The notes: generated by a model not told the origin, from the letters alone. DNA of 64,000 nt from Breoghania sp. (GCF_963674635.1 NZ_OY771475.1:3286001-3350000); one strand, 5' to 3'. Shown: positions 27,547-36,878, counted from the stretch's first letter. Made by a program: numbers and translations.

Positions 27547-27720
27547 TTCGGATCCTCACAAATGGGTGGTCGTCGACTTTCCGTTTTCCTGACTATACTG
27601 GGATACGTAACGGAAGCCGCCAGTCCGATGGCCCGCGATCATGACCCGGCAATGTGGAAATTGCCATCGTGGCGGAGCGCCGGAGGGCGTCAGGGGGCCG
27701 CCGGGAGGGAGACGACAGCC

Positions 27721-28068
27721 ATGTTTTTCGCACCTATTTCATCATTTGTTTCAAGAGCCGTCCCGGCAAGTGTCGGACTTGTCTGTCTTTTCGGGCTCTC
27801 AGCCCAAGCGGGCGTAACGATCGCGGCGGGGGAAAGGCTGGCGCGGCTCTGGTGCGCGAACTGCCATGTGGTGGCGAGCGATCAGACAACGGGCAATCCG
27901 GATACGCCGCCATTTTCCGAAATCGCGGCGCGGCGGAACCTTGATGAAGACGCTCTGGCGACAATGCTCGCAGGCACGCATCCGGTCATGCCGGACATGT
28001 CCTTGAGCCGCGCCGAGATCGGGGCGCTCGTCGCTTATATCGAATCACTTGCCGCCAAACAGGAGTGA
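27721..28068 (+). CDS. Small periplasmic class I cytochrome c
   Basis: 115 residues with a signal peptide ending around residue 30 (LSAQA). One haem-binding C45-AN-C48-H49 motif follows 15 residues later, and the probable sixth ligand Met is in VMPDMSLS. The helix LSRAEIGALVAYIESLA closes the fold, as in cytochromes of the c5/cbb3-like class I group. It is a likely soluble electron carrier. The gene stands alone, convergent with the endonuclease-like gene with no gap. GGGAGGGAGACGAC upstream contains the SD for ATG 27721. Its partner is unknown. It lies 8 kb from the sox genes, so a link to thiosulfate oxidation is only possible. Confidence 0.82.
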   Translation: MFFAPISSFVSRAVPASVGLVCLFGLSAQAGVTIAAGERLARLWCANCHVVASDQTTGNPDTPPFSEIAARRNLDEDALATMLAGTHPVMPDMSLSRAEIGALVAYIESLAAKQE

Positions 28069-29031
28069 TCAATCGGAGAAACTTGCGACCAGCGGCGCAT
28101 GAAACGAGCCGAGAGCCGCGACCGTGCCGGAATCTTCCACTTCATCGGCCAGGTCCCTGTTCAGGATCGCAACCTGCGTCAGGCGGGCGGTGAGGGCGGG
28201 GCTCGTCAGGATATGGTCGAGCATGTGATGGCGGCCCTTGTGGCTCACCGTGTAGCGACGCTCCCTCGCCACGGATGACTCAACCGGCGTGAGCTGGCGC
28301 GCGGCGAGCGCCGGATTTCCCGTGTCATCGGGATCTGCCAGCACGATGCGCAGCGCCGGCTCCACATCGACGGCGTTGAAATCACCGAGTGCGGCGATCA
28401 GGGCGCTTTCGTCGGCGTCGAAAACCGCATCGATGGCATGGCGCAACTCAAGCGCCTGTCCGGTGCGTTTGATCGCGGCCAGAAAATAGCCCTCCGCCCA
28501 ACCGGGCACGGATTTCCAGACATTGGCGCTCAGTTTCTGGCCCGGCACAGGGGCGGCGAGCGGTGCGCGCAGGTGGACGCAAAAGAGATGGAGCGGGCGG
28601 CCCTCCGGCAGATCGATGCTCACGGAGAGAATCGGGCGGTCGAACTCGATAGGGGGGGCGCCCTCATCGGGCGGGTCGGCATGGCGACGGCGCCATTGCG
28701 GCGGGTCCACATGCTCGTTCAGGATGTCGCGGACGCTGCGGATCGGATAGCGCGAGAGCACCGCCATGTTGTGCCGTTCCGGCGGGTCGCCCGCGCCGCT
28801 TGCAGCAAGGTGAAACCCTTCGTATCGCGTGTCCTTCAGCAATTCGGCCAGGGCGTCGAAAGCCCGTGCCTCCTCGTCCTTGCGGTGCTGGGCATTGATT
28901 TCCTGCAGGCACAGGATATCGGCCTTGAGCCCTTCCAGCGCGGGGCGCAGACGCTCAAGGCGCGGCGCGAGAGCCTGCGCATCGAAAGTGTCTTCGCCAA
29001 AGGATTCCAGGTTGAAGGTTGCAATCCGCAT
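28069..29031 (-). CDS. Endonuclease/exonuclease/phosphatase (EEP) family protein
   Basis: 320 residues. The EEP fold is shown by MRIATFNLESFG at the N-terminus, ILCLQEINAQ (metal-binding Glu), YPIRSVRDIL, IDLPEGRPLHLFCVHLRAP, LIALGDFNAVDVEPAL (Asp/Asn) and HMLDHILTSPAL (Asp-His). It lacks a signal peptide, so it is probably cytoplasmic. Substrates of this superfamily range from DNA to phospholipid head groups, so the activity cannot be fixed. The ATG of MRIATFNLES is the family start. Confidence 0.85.
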   Translation of the reverse strand: MRIATFNLESFGEDTFDAQALAPRLERLRPALEGLKADILCLQEINAQHRKDEEARAFDALAELLKDTRYEGFHLAASGAGDPPERHNMAVLSRYPIRSVRDILNEHVDPPQWRRRHADPPDEGAPPIEFDRPILSVSIDLPEGRPLHLFCVHLRAPLAAPVPGQKLSANVWKSVPGWAEGYFLAAIKRTGQALELRHAIDAVFDADESALIAALGDFNAVDVEPALRIVLADPDDTGNPALAARQLTPVESSVARERRYTVSHKGRHHMLDHILTSPALTARLTQVAILNRDLADEVEDSGTVAALGSFHAPLVASFSD

Positions 29032-29156
29032 GCTGGCAGAGTGCCTCCTTCCGGGCCCGGTGTCGAGATGGGGGGCACGGGTGCGACCTTGCGCTTCAAG
29101 GCGCATCGGGGCATGACGGGCGGAAATGAGCAAGATCAGCAATTGCGAGGAAGAGC

Positions 29157-29576
29157 ATGACCGCCTGCCCCTGTTGTTCCGGCAAGGACTATGAGCTGTG
29201 CTGCGGGCCGGCGCTGGAGGGACGCGCCTGGCCGGAGACGGCCGAGGCGCTGATGCGGTCGCGCTACACGGCCTTTGCGCGACGCGACGTGAAATGGCTG
29301 AAGCAGAGCCTTTGGCCGAAATACCAGAAAACGCTGGATATGGAAGGACTTACCGAATTCGCGCAGACGCGCGAATGGGTCGGGCTGGAAATCGAACGGG
29401 TCGAGCAGGGCGGCGTGGACGACAAGACCGGCATGGTGCGGTTCGTCGCCAAGGCGTTGAGCGAGGGGACGATCAGGGATCACCGCGAGGCGAGCCTTTT
29501 CCGCAAGAAGAACAAGCGTTGGTACTATGTGGCGGCGATTGCGGAGGACCAGGCCAACGTTTTGTTGCGCAAATAG
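29157..29576 (+). CDS. YchJ family (UPF0225) SEC-C motif protein
   Basis: 139 residues. The zinc-binding SEC-C motif at the N-terminus is CPCCSGKDYELCCGPAL, followed by the typical ALMRSRYTAFARRDVKWL and an NTF2-like domain ending in FRKKNKRWYYVAA. Proteins of this family are small and cytoplasmic, and their role is not defined. The ATG at 29157 is preceded by GAGGAAGAGC as SD. It is divergent from the EEP-family gene and upstream of the TauE/SafE gene. Confidence 0.93.
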   Translation: MTACPCCSGKDYELCCGPALEGRAWPETAEALMRSRYTAFARRDVKWLKQSLWPKYQKTLDMEGLTEFAQTREWVGLEIERVEQGGVDDKTGMVRFVAKALSEGTIRDHREASLFRKKNKRWYYVAAIAEDQANVLLRK

Positions 29577-29708
29577 CCGCACCCCGTTGCGCGATCATCG
29601 GTGCGGATGTTTGGTGGAGCGCCATTCGGCTGAACGGGGCCCTTTCCCGGCCCGCGGTTCGGCAAACGAGAAACAGCCGCAGCTTTGCGGTCAAGTGAGG
29701 CCCTGTCG

Positions 29709-30476
29709 TTGGATCAGCTCATCACCTTGATCCCGCCGGATATCTCTCCGGCCTTCGCGATCATGCTCATCGTCTTGTCGTTTCTCACCTCCATGATGAC
29801 GGCGGCTGTCGGCATCGGGGGCGGGGTCGTGCTGCTTGCGGTGATGGCGACGGCCGTACCCATGACCGTTCTCGTGCCCGTTCACGGGGTCATCCAGTTC
29901 GGATCGAATGCGGGGCGCGCGATCGTCCAGGCGCGTCATGCCGATCGCGCCATCATGTTCTATATCGCGGCCGGTGGACTTCTCGGCGCCTGGATCGGTG
30001 GTCATCTGGCCGTTCAGCTTCCCGATACCCTGCTGAAGGCCGGGCTCGGCGCTTTCGTGCTCTGGTCGCTTTGGGGGAAAAAGCCGACCTACGCCCGGCT
30101 GTCCCGGCCGCTTTTGCTGCTTGCGGGCTTCGTCACGTCGATCCTGACGATGTTCATCGGCGCGACAGGGCCCTTCATGGGGGCGCTCCTGGCGCCGATG
30201 ATGAGCAACCGGCATGTCTTTGTCGGCACCTTTGCTGCCTGCATGACCTTTCAGCATCTGATCAAGGTCGTCGTCTTCGGCATGCTCGGCTTCGCTTTCG
30301 GGCCCTGGATCGTGCTGATGATCTCGATGATCGGCACGGGGTTTCTGGGCACGCTGACGGGCACCATGCTGCTCGGGCGGATGCCGGAGGCGGTGTTTCG
30401 CAAGGTATTTGCGGTCGTGATGACAGTCCTGGCGGCGAACTTGCTCCTGCAAGGCGCAGGGGTGGAGCTGCTTTGA
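29709..30476 (+). CDS. TauE/SafE family sulfite/anion exporter
   Basis: About 255 residues with seven or eight transmembrane helices. Family hallmarks are the duplicated GIGGGVVLLAVMATAVPM and LLLLAGFVTSILTMFIGATGPFMGALL motifs. Members export sulfite, sulfoacetate or similar organic anions. With a sox locus 6 kb away, sulfite or a related sulfur anion is a reasonable guess, but substrate specificity is not readable from sequence. No ATG start exists: TTG 29709 has GAGG eight bases upstream and is preferred, while TTG 29685 would add eight residues. It is convergent with the GNAT gene. Confidence 0.87.
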   Translation: MDQLITLIPPDISPAFAIMLIVLSFLTSMMTAAVGIGGGVVLLAVMATAVPMTVLVPVHGVIQFGSNAGRAIVQARHADRAIMFYIAAGGLLGAWIGGHLAVQLPDTLLKAGLGAFVLWSLWGKKPTYARLSRPLLLLAGFVTSILTMFIGATGPFMGALLAPMMSNRHVFVGTFAACMTFQHLIKVVVFGMLGFAFGPWIVLMISMIGTGFLGTLTGTMLLGRMPEAVFRKVFAVVMTVLAANLLLQGAGVELL

Positions 30477-30483
30477 GCGATCC

Positions 30484-31092
30484 TCACCCGGCAAGCCGCG
30501 CCTGAAGACCGGCCTTTACCGCAGGCCATTCCTGCGCAAGCACGGAGAAAAAGACGGAGTCGCGCCAGAGGCCGTCGGAACGCACCTTGTGATGGCGCAG
30601 CGTGCCTTCGCAGGTTGCCCCCATCTTGGTCATGGCGGCCTGCGAGTGCAGGTTGCGGGCGTCTGTCTTGAGCTGCACCCGCTCATATCCGCAGCCTTCA
30701 AAGGCATGGGTCATGAGCAGCAGCTTGCACTCGGGATTGGTCGGTCCGCCCCAGAAGGTCGGGTGATACCAGGTGTAGCCGATCTCCAGACCGCGGTCGG
30801 ACGGCAGAATGTCGAAAAGCCGCGTCATGCCGATAAAGGCGTCGGTGCCTTGCGCGCGGACCACGAAGGGCAGGTGATGATCGGGTGTCAGCGCGGCAAG
30901 GGCGGCATCGATGTAATCGTCGAAAGAGCCTGGAAAGGGCGAATTCCGGAAGATCTTCGCCCCGGCATCGGCATAAAGCGCGGCAAGACCGGCGCGATGA
31001 TGCCCGGCAATCGGCTCCAGCCGGACGAAACGGCCTTCGAGCGTGATCGGCAGCACGGGGCGGGGCGGCGTCTTGGGGGCAACATCATTCAT
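30484..31092 (-). CDS. GNAT-family N-acetyltransferase (RimJ/RimL type)
   Basis: 202 residues with the RimJ/RimL-like layout: ITLEGRFVRLEPIAGHHRAGL, GMTRLFDILPSDRGLEIGYTWYHPTFWGGPTNPECKLLLMTHAFE, then RVQLKTDARNLHSQAAMTKMGATCEGTLRHHKVRSDGLWRDSVFFSVL. The acetyl-CoA loop sits in the middle part. Members acetylate ribosomal proteins, amino acids or drugs, and the substrate here is unknown. It is cytoplasmic. It starts at ATG 31092 and is divergent from mic60 across a 431-bp gap. Confidence 0.9.
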   Translation of the reverse strand: MNDVAPKTPPRPVLPITLEGRFVRLEPIAGHHRAGLAALYADAGAKIFRNSPFPGSFDDYIDAALAALTPDHHLPFVVRAQGTDAFIGMTRLFDILPSDRGLEIGYTWYHPTFWGGPTNPECKLLLMTHAFEGCGYERVQLKTDARNLHSQAAMTKMGATCEGTLRHHKVRSDGLWRDSVFFSVLAQEWPAVKAGLQARLAG

Positions 31093-31523
31093 GGGAAGAT
31101 CCTGCGATGATTTGCGTCAGGCCGTAATGGCGACATTTTCCAACGTCAAACGATAGAGTATCAGTGAGATCTTGCGTCGCGTTCGACAGGGTCGGAGAAA
31201 CGCAAGGCAGATCGCGGGGAGGGCAGGCGAAACGCGGGCCTGAGGTCCGGCCCGAAGCGCGCGCGGGCGTCCGTGCGTGTTTACGGCGCGGTTTCGTCCC
31301 GGCGACAATGGAGTACAATGGATGAAATGTCCCCTCGTGAACGGCTTTTCTCCCAAGGTCGGTTGCGAGAAAGGCAGGTCTGTTCTGTCCTATGGGATAT
31401 ACCGGCATTCAGAAGGCGCTGCGAATCGGTCCTAATGACCACTTTCGTCGAAGGGGCAAGATTGTATGCTTGCCTGAATTGGCGATCCGGCGCAGCTGAC
31501 ACGCGCGAATTTTGAGGAACGGA
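31093..31523. other. Intergenic region, 431 bp, left of mic60
   Basis: I find no convincing gene. Short frames on both strands lack an SD and a recognisable protein. It contains a GGGCC-N8-GGCCC dyad near 31230, and it must hold the promoters of the divergent GNAT and mic60 genes. It is the longest non-coding stretch in the window and sits at the predicted left breakpoint of the inversion discussed under findings. Confidence 0.5.
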
Positions 31524-33350
31524 ATGGCTTCCGAAAAAGACAAGACGTCGACCGATAACGTCAAGGCGGATGACAAAAGCGGCGTCAAGCCGGCCGAGAA
31601 GGCTGGCGGCGCATCCGGTGCTGCGGCAAAATCCGATGCCAAGGAGGCGTCCGGCGCAGCCAAATCCTCTGAGAACAAGCCTGGCGAGAAAAAGGCGGGA
31701 GCATCGCCTTCCGGCTCCGGCAGCGCCAAGGCGGGCGAAGCCAAACCGGGAGCGTCCTCCGCACAGGCCGGGCGCAGCAGTGCGGCACGCGCTGGCAAGC
31801 CGCTGACCATCGATCTCAAGGCGGAGGAAGTGCGCGCCAGGCAGGCATCGAAGGAAGCTGGCGCCCGGGACAATGACGCCAAGGCGGGCCTTGCATCGGG
31901 CGCGGCCTCGCAGGCCGGGGGCGCTGCGGGCAACGACGGCAGGTCGGCTTCCGGGTCAGACAAGGGCAAGGATCCGCTTGCCGCCGAGACGCGCCGCCGG
32001 GCAACGCCGCCACCGGCCAAGAAGGGCTTCGGATATGGCGGGCTCATTCTTGCCGCCGGTATCGGCGCCGCCGTCGCATTCGGCGGCGTGTGGGCGGGTG
32101 CGAAAACCGGCTATCTCGTTTTTGAAAGCGGGCAGGAACTGACGCGGCTCAAGACGGCTCTGGCCAGTGCGGATGCGCGTTTCGCGGCCCTGGACGAGCG
32201 CATGCGTGAGATTTCGAGCGCCGAGGCGTCGCCGACGGTTGCACCTTCCGTGGTCAATGACCTGGCGGAGCGTTTGCAGGGTCTGGAACAGACGGCGAAG
32301 ACGGCCGCCGGGCTTGAAGGCGACATGCAGGCCTTAACTTCCGGGCTTGAGGAGTTGCGCCGGTTCGTTTCCTCCGGTGGCGCGGGCGCTTCGGCTGCTT
32401 TGGCGAGCCTCGATGACAGCGTGGAGAAGATCCAGGGCACACTCGCCACGCTCGGTGACAAAGTGACCGCGCTGGAAGAGGATACGAGCCCTGTCGTCCA
32501 GAAGGCGCTGAGCGACATCGACCAGAAGATTGCCGCTCTGGAGGCGCGCACGACCGCGGCGACCGAAGCGGCCAGCGCCGCGGCCAAGGCCGCTGCCGAG
32601 GGTGATTCGGTCGCTGGCAATGCGATTAAGACATTCTCCAGTCGTCTGGATCTGATGGTGGAGACGGTGAAGCAGGTGCGCACCGATTTTGACAGTCAGG
32701 TCGCGCGGCTTGGGACGCTTGAAGCGGCCGCCGATGCGGCGCGCACCGGTCTTGGCGATCTGACCACCAAGGTGGAAAGCGTGGAGGAGCGGGTCGCGGC
32801 GCTGGAAGACATCATGGGTGGGCCGGGTGCGCGTGAAACCGCGTCGCGCGCGGTTGCCGTTTCGCTGCTCAAGAACGCGGTCGATGCCGGGCGTCCCTAT
32901 GCGGTCGAACTTGCCGCCGTGCGCAACGCCTTGCCGCAAGGAACGGATCTCGCGGCGCTCGACGCGCACGCGCAGCGCGGACTGAAGACCCTCACACAGC
33001 TGACCCGGGAGTTCCCGGAGGTCTCCGCCGAGATGGCCTCGACCCTGGAACGGGTCGATACCGGCAATAAGGTTGCCAACACGTTCCTGAACAACATGCG
33101 GTCGCTCGTGCAGGTTCGCGCCACCGGCAGCGGTGCGGGATCCGGGCCGATGGGCGCACTCGGGCGCATGGAGGCCAGTGTCCGTGCGGGAGATATCGAT
33201 CAGGCTCTGGAAATCTACGAAACATTGCCTGAAGGCACCCAGAATGCGGGCAAGGACTGGGCGGCTTCTGCCCGTGCGCGGCTCGCTGCCAATGCTCTGG
33301 TCGACAAGGTGACCTCCGAGGTCATCGAGGCGCTCGCCAAAGACAGCTGA
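31524..33350 (+). CDS. Mic60/mitofilin-like inner membrane protein
   Basis: 608 residues. Residues 1-165 are a low-complexity Ala/Lys/Gly/Ser domain, cytoplasmic by topology. One transmembrane helix at about 171-194 (GLILAAGIGAAVAFGGVWAGA) follows, then a long periplasmic coiled coil, and a C-terminal mitofilin-like domain (LKNAVDAGRPYAVELAAVRNAL, MEASVRAGDIDQALEIYETLPE). This is the architecture of the alphaproteobacterial homologue of mitochondrial Mic60, which bends inner membranes. In alphaproteobacteria it normally lies between hemD and hemY. Here hemY follows, but hemD is 19 kb away. ATG 31524 has TGAGGAACGGA upstream. Confidence 0.88.
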   Translation: MASEKDKTSTDNVKADDKSGVKPAEKAGGASGAAAKSDAKEASGAAKSSENKPGEKKAGASPSGSGSAKAGEAKPGASSAQAGRSSAARAGKPLTIDLKAEEVRARQASKEAGARDNDAKAGLASGAASQAGGAAGNDGRSASGSDKGKDPLAAETRRRATPPPAKKGFGYGGLILAAGIGAAVAFGGVWAGAKTGYLVFESGQELTRLKTALASADARFAALDERMREISSAEASPTVAPSVVNDLAERLQGLEQTAKTAAGLEGDMQALTSGLEELRRFVSSGGAGASAALASLDDSVEKIQGTLATLGDKVTALEEDTSPVVQKALSDIDQKIAALEARTTAATEAASAAAKAAAEGDSVAGNAIKTFSSRLDLMVETVKQVRTDFDSQVARLGTLEAAADAARTGLGDLTTKVESVEERVAALEDIMGGPGARETASRAVAVSLLKNAVDAGRPYAVELAAVRNALPQGTDLAALDAHAQRGLKTLTQLTREFPEVSAEMASTLERVDTGNKVANTFLNNMRSLVQVRATGSGAGSGPMGALGRMEASVRAGDIDQALEIYETLPEGTQNAGKDWAASARARLAANALVDKVTSEVIEALAKDS

Positions 33351-33366
33351 TCCGGAGACACCTTAA

Positions 33367-35367
33367 ATGGTCCGCGTTCTTTCCTTCTTCGCTATCGTCT
33401 TCGTGCTCGCGCTGGGCTTTGCCTGGATGGCCGACCGCCCCGGCGATGTCATCATCGACTGGCAGGGCTATCGCATCGAGATGGGCCTGATGACCATGCT
33501 GATTTTCCTCAGCATGCTCATGGTCGTGCTCGGGATCGTGTGGTCGATCCTGCGTTCGATCCTGCACACGCCAGGGACGCTGTCGCGCTTCTTCAGCCGC
33601 CGTCGTCGGGACAGGGGCTATTCCGCCCTGTCGCACGGGCTTATTGCCCTGGGGGCAGGCGATGCGCGCGCGGCCAGCAAATATGGCAACGAGGCCAGCA
33701 AGCTGTTGCGCAACGAGCCCGCCGCTCTCCTGCTGCTTGCCCAATCGGCCCAGATGTCTGGCCGCCGCGAGGAGGCTCAAAGCCACTTCGAGGCCATGCT
33801 GGAGGACGACGAAACCCGCCTTCTCGGTTTGCATGGGCTGTTTGTCGAAGCCGAGCGCCAGAAGGAACCCCTTGCCGCGCGCCACTATGCGGAAGAGGCC
33901 CACAAGCTCTCGCCGGGCCTTGCCTGGGCAGGCAAGGCGGTGCTGGCCTATCAGGCGGCCGCCCATGACTGGGAGCAGGCCATTGTCACGCTGGAGCGCA
34001 ATGCGCATGCCAAGCTCATCGACAAGCCGACGCTGCGCCGTCAGAAGGCCGTTCTTCTGACCGCACGTGCGATGGAACTGGAAGACCACGAGCCCGATCA
34101 TGCGCGTCAGCTTGCGCTGGAGGCGCATGGCCTGGCGACGGATCTCGTTCCGGCTGCGGTCATCGCGGGCCGATTGCTCACGCGCCGTGGCGATGTGCGC
34201 AAGGCTATCAAGGTGCTGCAGGCGACATGGAAGAAGTCTCCGCATCCCGACATCGCGGAAGCCTATGCCCATGTACGCCCCGGCGACAGCGCGCGCGACA
34301 GGCTGAAGCGCGTCAGCGCACTCAACGATCTGCGCGGCCATCACGTGGAAGGTTCGCTCGCCATTGCGCGCGCCGCCATTCAGGCGCGCGACTGGAAGCA
34401 GGCGCGCGAACAGCTGCGCCCGCTTCTGCGCACACAGCCCACCCAACGCGTCTTCCTTCTGATGGCGGATCTGGAAGAAGGCGAACACGGCGATCGCGGC
34501 CGCGTGCGCGAGTGGCTCTCGCGCGCCGTTCGTGCTCCGCGCGATCCGGCCTGGACCGCTGACGGCATCGTCGCCGATGCCTGGGCCCCGGTTTCGCCGA
34601 TTACCGGCAAGCTCGACGCCTTCGAGTGGAAGGCTCCGGTGGAACGTCTCACCGGTCCGGAGGACGAGGACAGCACCGATTTGCTCGATATGCCGCTGGA
34701 GCGCCCGGTCGCCGAAGATGCAACGATTGTCGGCTCTCCGATGGAAACCCTGAAGGCCGCAAGCAAGCCCGCTCAGACCGCTTCCGGCCCGATCGTCACC
34801 TGTGCGCCAACCACCGAAACGGTGTCGCCCGGCGCCGCGGCACCGGCGGCGCCCTCTGCCGGCATCCGGCCTGAAGAAAAGCCGCCTGTCGAGACGCCGG
34901 TCAAGGCGGAGCCGGCGCAGAAGATTGTCGAGGTCGCGGCGGCGCTTGCGGAAACCAAGGAAGCGCTGAAGGCGGAGGCCGAGAAGGCCAAGGCCCAGAA
35001 GGCCGCCGCCGAAAAGGACAAGGTCCAGACGCAGGAAGGCGGCAGCCAGGCGGCGAAACCGGGCGAGGACGCCAAGGCTCCGGCTGAAACGCAGAGCCCG
35101 GCGGATCGGGTCAAGGCGAAGGTTGCCCAGCGTCTTGCCGAGGGCAAGAGTGCGCCGTCCACCGCGACCGGCCCGTCTGCCGACGCGAAGACGGAGGCAC
35201 CCGCGGATGCCAAGGACAAGTTTGCGGCCAAGGATGAAGATGCGGCGCGCACCGTGAAGGGCGACGATCTGGAGACGGTCGGCGAGGTCAAACTGCCGCG
35301 CCCGCCGGATGATCCGGGTGTCGATGGCGACGATGACATTCCCCGTCGGGCCCGCAAGTTCTTCTGA
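33367..35367 (+). CDS. hemY: HemY N-terminal domain protein (porphyrin-associated TPR protein)
   Basis: 666 residues. Two N-terminal transmembrane helices (about 4-20 and 40-62) flank the HemY_N signature (RPGDVIIDWQGYRIEMGLMTMLIF). A TPR-like helical array follows (AQSAQMSGRREEAQSHFEAML, LAYQAAAHDWEQAIVTLE, AGRLLTRRGDVRKAIKVLQATWK). The last 200 residues are a low-complexity Ala/Lys/Glu/Pro tail. In gamma- and alphaproteobacteria HemY is linked to haem biosynthesis genes. It is not the Bacillus HemY oxidase, and its exact role is unknown. It lies 16 bp after mic60, so it is co-transcribed. Confidence 0.9.
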   Translation: MVRVLSFFAIVFVLALGFAWMADRPGDVIIDWQGYRIEMGLMTMLIFLSMLMVVLGIVWSILRSILHTPGTLSRFFSRRRRDRGYSALSHGLIALGAGDARAASKYGNEASKLLRNEPAALLLLAQSAQMSGRREEAQSHFEAMLEDDETRLLGLHGLFVEAERQKEPLAARHYAEEAHKLSPGLAWAGKAVLAYQAAAHDWEQAIVTLERNAHAKLIDKPTLRRQKAVLLTARAMELEDHEPDHARQLALEAHGLATDLVPAAVIAGRLLTRRGDVRKAIKVLQATWKKSPHPDIAEAYAHVRPGDSARDRLKRVSALNDLRGHHVEGSLAIARAAIQARDWKQAREQLRPLLRTQPTQRVFLLMADLEEGEHGDRGRVREWLSRAVRAPRDPAWTADGIVADAWAPVSPITGKLDAFEWKAPVERLTGPEDEDSTDLLDMPLERPVAEDATIVGSPMETLKAASKPAQTASGPIVTCAPTTETVSPGAAAPAAPSAGIRPEEKPPVETPVKAEPAQKIVEVAAALAETKEALKAEAEKAKAQKAAAEKDKVQTQEGGSQAAKPGEDAKAPAETQSPADRVKAKVAQRLAEGKSAPSTATGPSADAKTEAPADAKDKFAAKDEDAARTVKGDDLETVGEVKLPRPPDDPGVDGDDDIPRRARKFF

Positions 35368-35491
35368 GAACCCGGACGTCTGCGGCTGGTGGCAGCCCTG
35401 TTCGCGACGTGTGTAAGCAGGGAAAATCGGGGTCCGCGGCGGCAAGCTGCGGTTCCCTGTCGACAAGAGGCAGGAAACAGACGTTTCGCCC

Positions 35492-35519
35492 CTTGCATCG
35501 CTTCGGCGAAGCGTATATC
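35492..35519 (+). promoter_or_regulatory. Probable promoter of tRNA-Thr
   Basis: CTTGCA (35492-35497) and TATATC (35514-35519) are spaced by 16 bp and end 29 bp before the tRNA. The spacer contains the GCTTC-GGC-GAAGC dyad. The elements are weak matches to the sigma-70 consensus. Confidence 0.4.
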
Positions 35520-35548
35520 AAGCGCTCACTTCGGGCCTGAGCCTGAGC

Positions 35549-35624
35549 GCCGCTTTAGCTCAGTTGGTAGAGCACATCATTCGTAATGATGGGGTCACGT
35601 GTTCGAGTCACGTAAGCGGCACCA
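35549..35624 (+). tRNA. tRNA-Thr (anticodon CGU)
   Basis: A complete cloverleaf of 76 nt can be folded. The acceptor stem is GCCGCTT/AAGCGGC, the D stem GCTC/GAGC, the anticodon stem CATCA/TGATG with loop TTCGTAA (anticodon CGT), and the T stem ACGTG/CACGT with loop TTCGAGT. The discriminator is A and a genomically encoded CCA follows. It reads ACG codons. It stands between hemY and the sox region, and tRNA genes are common island borders, but no integrase or duplicated tRNA 3' end was seen here. Confidence 0.97.
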
Positions 35625-35740
35625 CTCCTTCTCCTCCACGATCCTCCTTCCTTCCTGATCTCGATGCGTTGTCGCCCGGTCGTCCGGGGGCTGCGGGGAT
35701 TGGCGTATCGGCGCTCCGCCTTTGGCAAGGCCTGCGCGCG

Positions 35741-36829
35741 TCACGGCGTGGCTTGGGCCGGGGCCTGCGTTGATTTGCGTGCACGCTCACCGTCGATCAC
35801 GTAATGCGTCACGCCTGCGGATAGCCAGATGGCGGACAGCGTCACCCATGCGGTGAGGGCGAAGACCGATGCGCCGGTAATGCCCGCGCCGACCGCGCAG
35901 CCGCCCGCCAACATGCCGCCGAAGCCCATGAGGGCTGCTCCTGCCAGATAGCGCCGCATCGAGGGCCCGTCATGGAAGCCCACGAGGCGCCATTCGCGGG
36001 CGATCAGCGCCGCAATCGCCGACCCCAGAAACACGCCGGGCACAAGCCCCACATCGAAATCCAGCGCGCCGCCGGGCGGTGACAGGATCAGCATCAGCGT
36101 GTCGGCGGACGGGCCGGTGAAGGTGACGCCTTCCACCTGGACCGGGTCGAAGGCTTGCGTGGCCATGCTTGCGGTGAACCACCATGCAAGCGGAATGGCG
36201 AGGCCGGTCACGATGGCTGCGAAGGCCCGCCATGGGGAAAGGCTTGCGCGCCATGTGAAGAATATCCCCGCCGCTATCCAGGCGAGGGCGAACGCGATGG
36301 CCCATTCCACCGATGCGCCGGAAAAGGCGAGGAGATCGTTGCCGCCGATCTCGTTGGAGGTGAAGCCCGCGGCCAGGTATTCGCGCAAAGGCCTGAGACT
36401 GCCGCGCAGGCTGGCCTGCGCCACCACCGCGAAGACCAGCCCGGATAGAAGCGCGCGCAGGTTTCCGGTGGCCGAGAGCACCAGGAGGCGGCTTGCGCAA
36501 CCGCGCGCAAGCACCATGCCGGCCCCGAACATCAGCCCGCCAAGGGCCGCGCCCGACAAGCTCTGCGGGGAGGCGATCTGACGGGCCTCGGAGAGCTGGG
36601 CGAGATCCATGAGGGCCAGAAGCTGGGTGCCGGCCAGGGCCGCGCCGAAGGCGAGCAGCCAGATGGCGAGTTTGGCGCCCGGTGCGCCGGCCACGAACTC
36701 GATTGCCGCCGCGCGCAGGCAGAAGCGGCTTTGCTGCGCGAAGGCGCCGAAGGTCAGGCCGATCAGCAGACCGCCAGAGGCGAGAATTGCGGGCTCGCCA
36801 TAGCGGTCGAGCAACAAGGAAAGGTCCAT
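35741..36829 (-). CDS. YeeE/YedE-family sulfur-compound transporter (SoxT-like, copy 1)
   Basis: 362 residues, about nine or ten transmembrane segments in two homologous halves. YeeE/YedE proteins take up thiosulfate through a chain of conserved cysteines. Here these are C37 in SRFCLRA, C111 in LARGCASRLL, and a third in AGGCAVGAGIT near residue 308. It should bring thiosulfate or another sulfur species into the cell. It faces away from the SoxH-like gene. The motif CATGACGTAACG 34 bp upstream is shared with the second YeeE/YedE gene. Confidence 0.87.
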   Translation of the reverse strand: MDLSLLLDRYGEPAILASGGLLIGLTFGAFAQQSRFCLRAAAIEFVAGAPGAKLAIWLLAFGAALAGTQLLALMDLAQLSEARQIASPQSLSGAALGGLMFGAGMVLARGCASRLLVLSATGNLRALLSGLVFAVVAQASLRGSLRPLREYLAAGFTSNEIGGNDLLAFSGASVEWAIAFALAWIAAGIFFTWRASLSPWRAFAAIVTGLAIPLAWWFTASMATQAFDPVQVEGVTFTGPSADTLMLILSPPGGALDFDVGLVPGVFLGSAIAALIAREWRLVGFHDGPSMRRYLAGAALMGFGGMLAGGCAVGAGITGASVFALTAWVTLSAIWLSAGVTHYVIDGERARKSTQAPAQATP

Positions 36830-36862
36830 GGCCGAGATCCGTCCTGGCTTTCAGCGGCGAAA

Positions 36863-36878
36863 CATGACGTAACGAAAG
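36863..36878 (-). promoter_or_regulatory. Shared element upstream of YeeE/YedE copy 1
   Basis: CATGACGTAACGAAAG lies 34-49 bp before the start of the minus-strand transporter gene. CATGACGTTACGGAAT lies 56-71 bp before the second transporter gene (39080-39095). Twelve or more of 16 bases agree in sequence and orientation. Confidence 0.45.

Noticed and set aside
31085..31523. Several frames of 60-110 codons in the gap left of mic60
   Set aside because: They lie on both strands, lack SD sequences and overlap each other. None resembles a known protein.
33322..35466. Open frame of 714 codons on the minus strand opposite hemY
   Set aside because: The forward frame encodes HemY with transmembrane and TPR features. 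The reverse product is an Arg/Gly-rich shadow.
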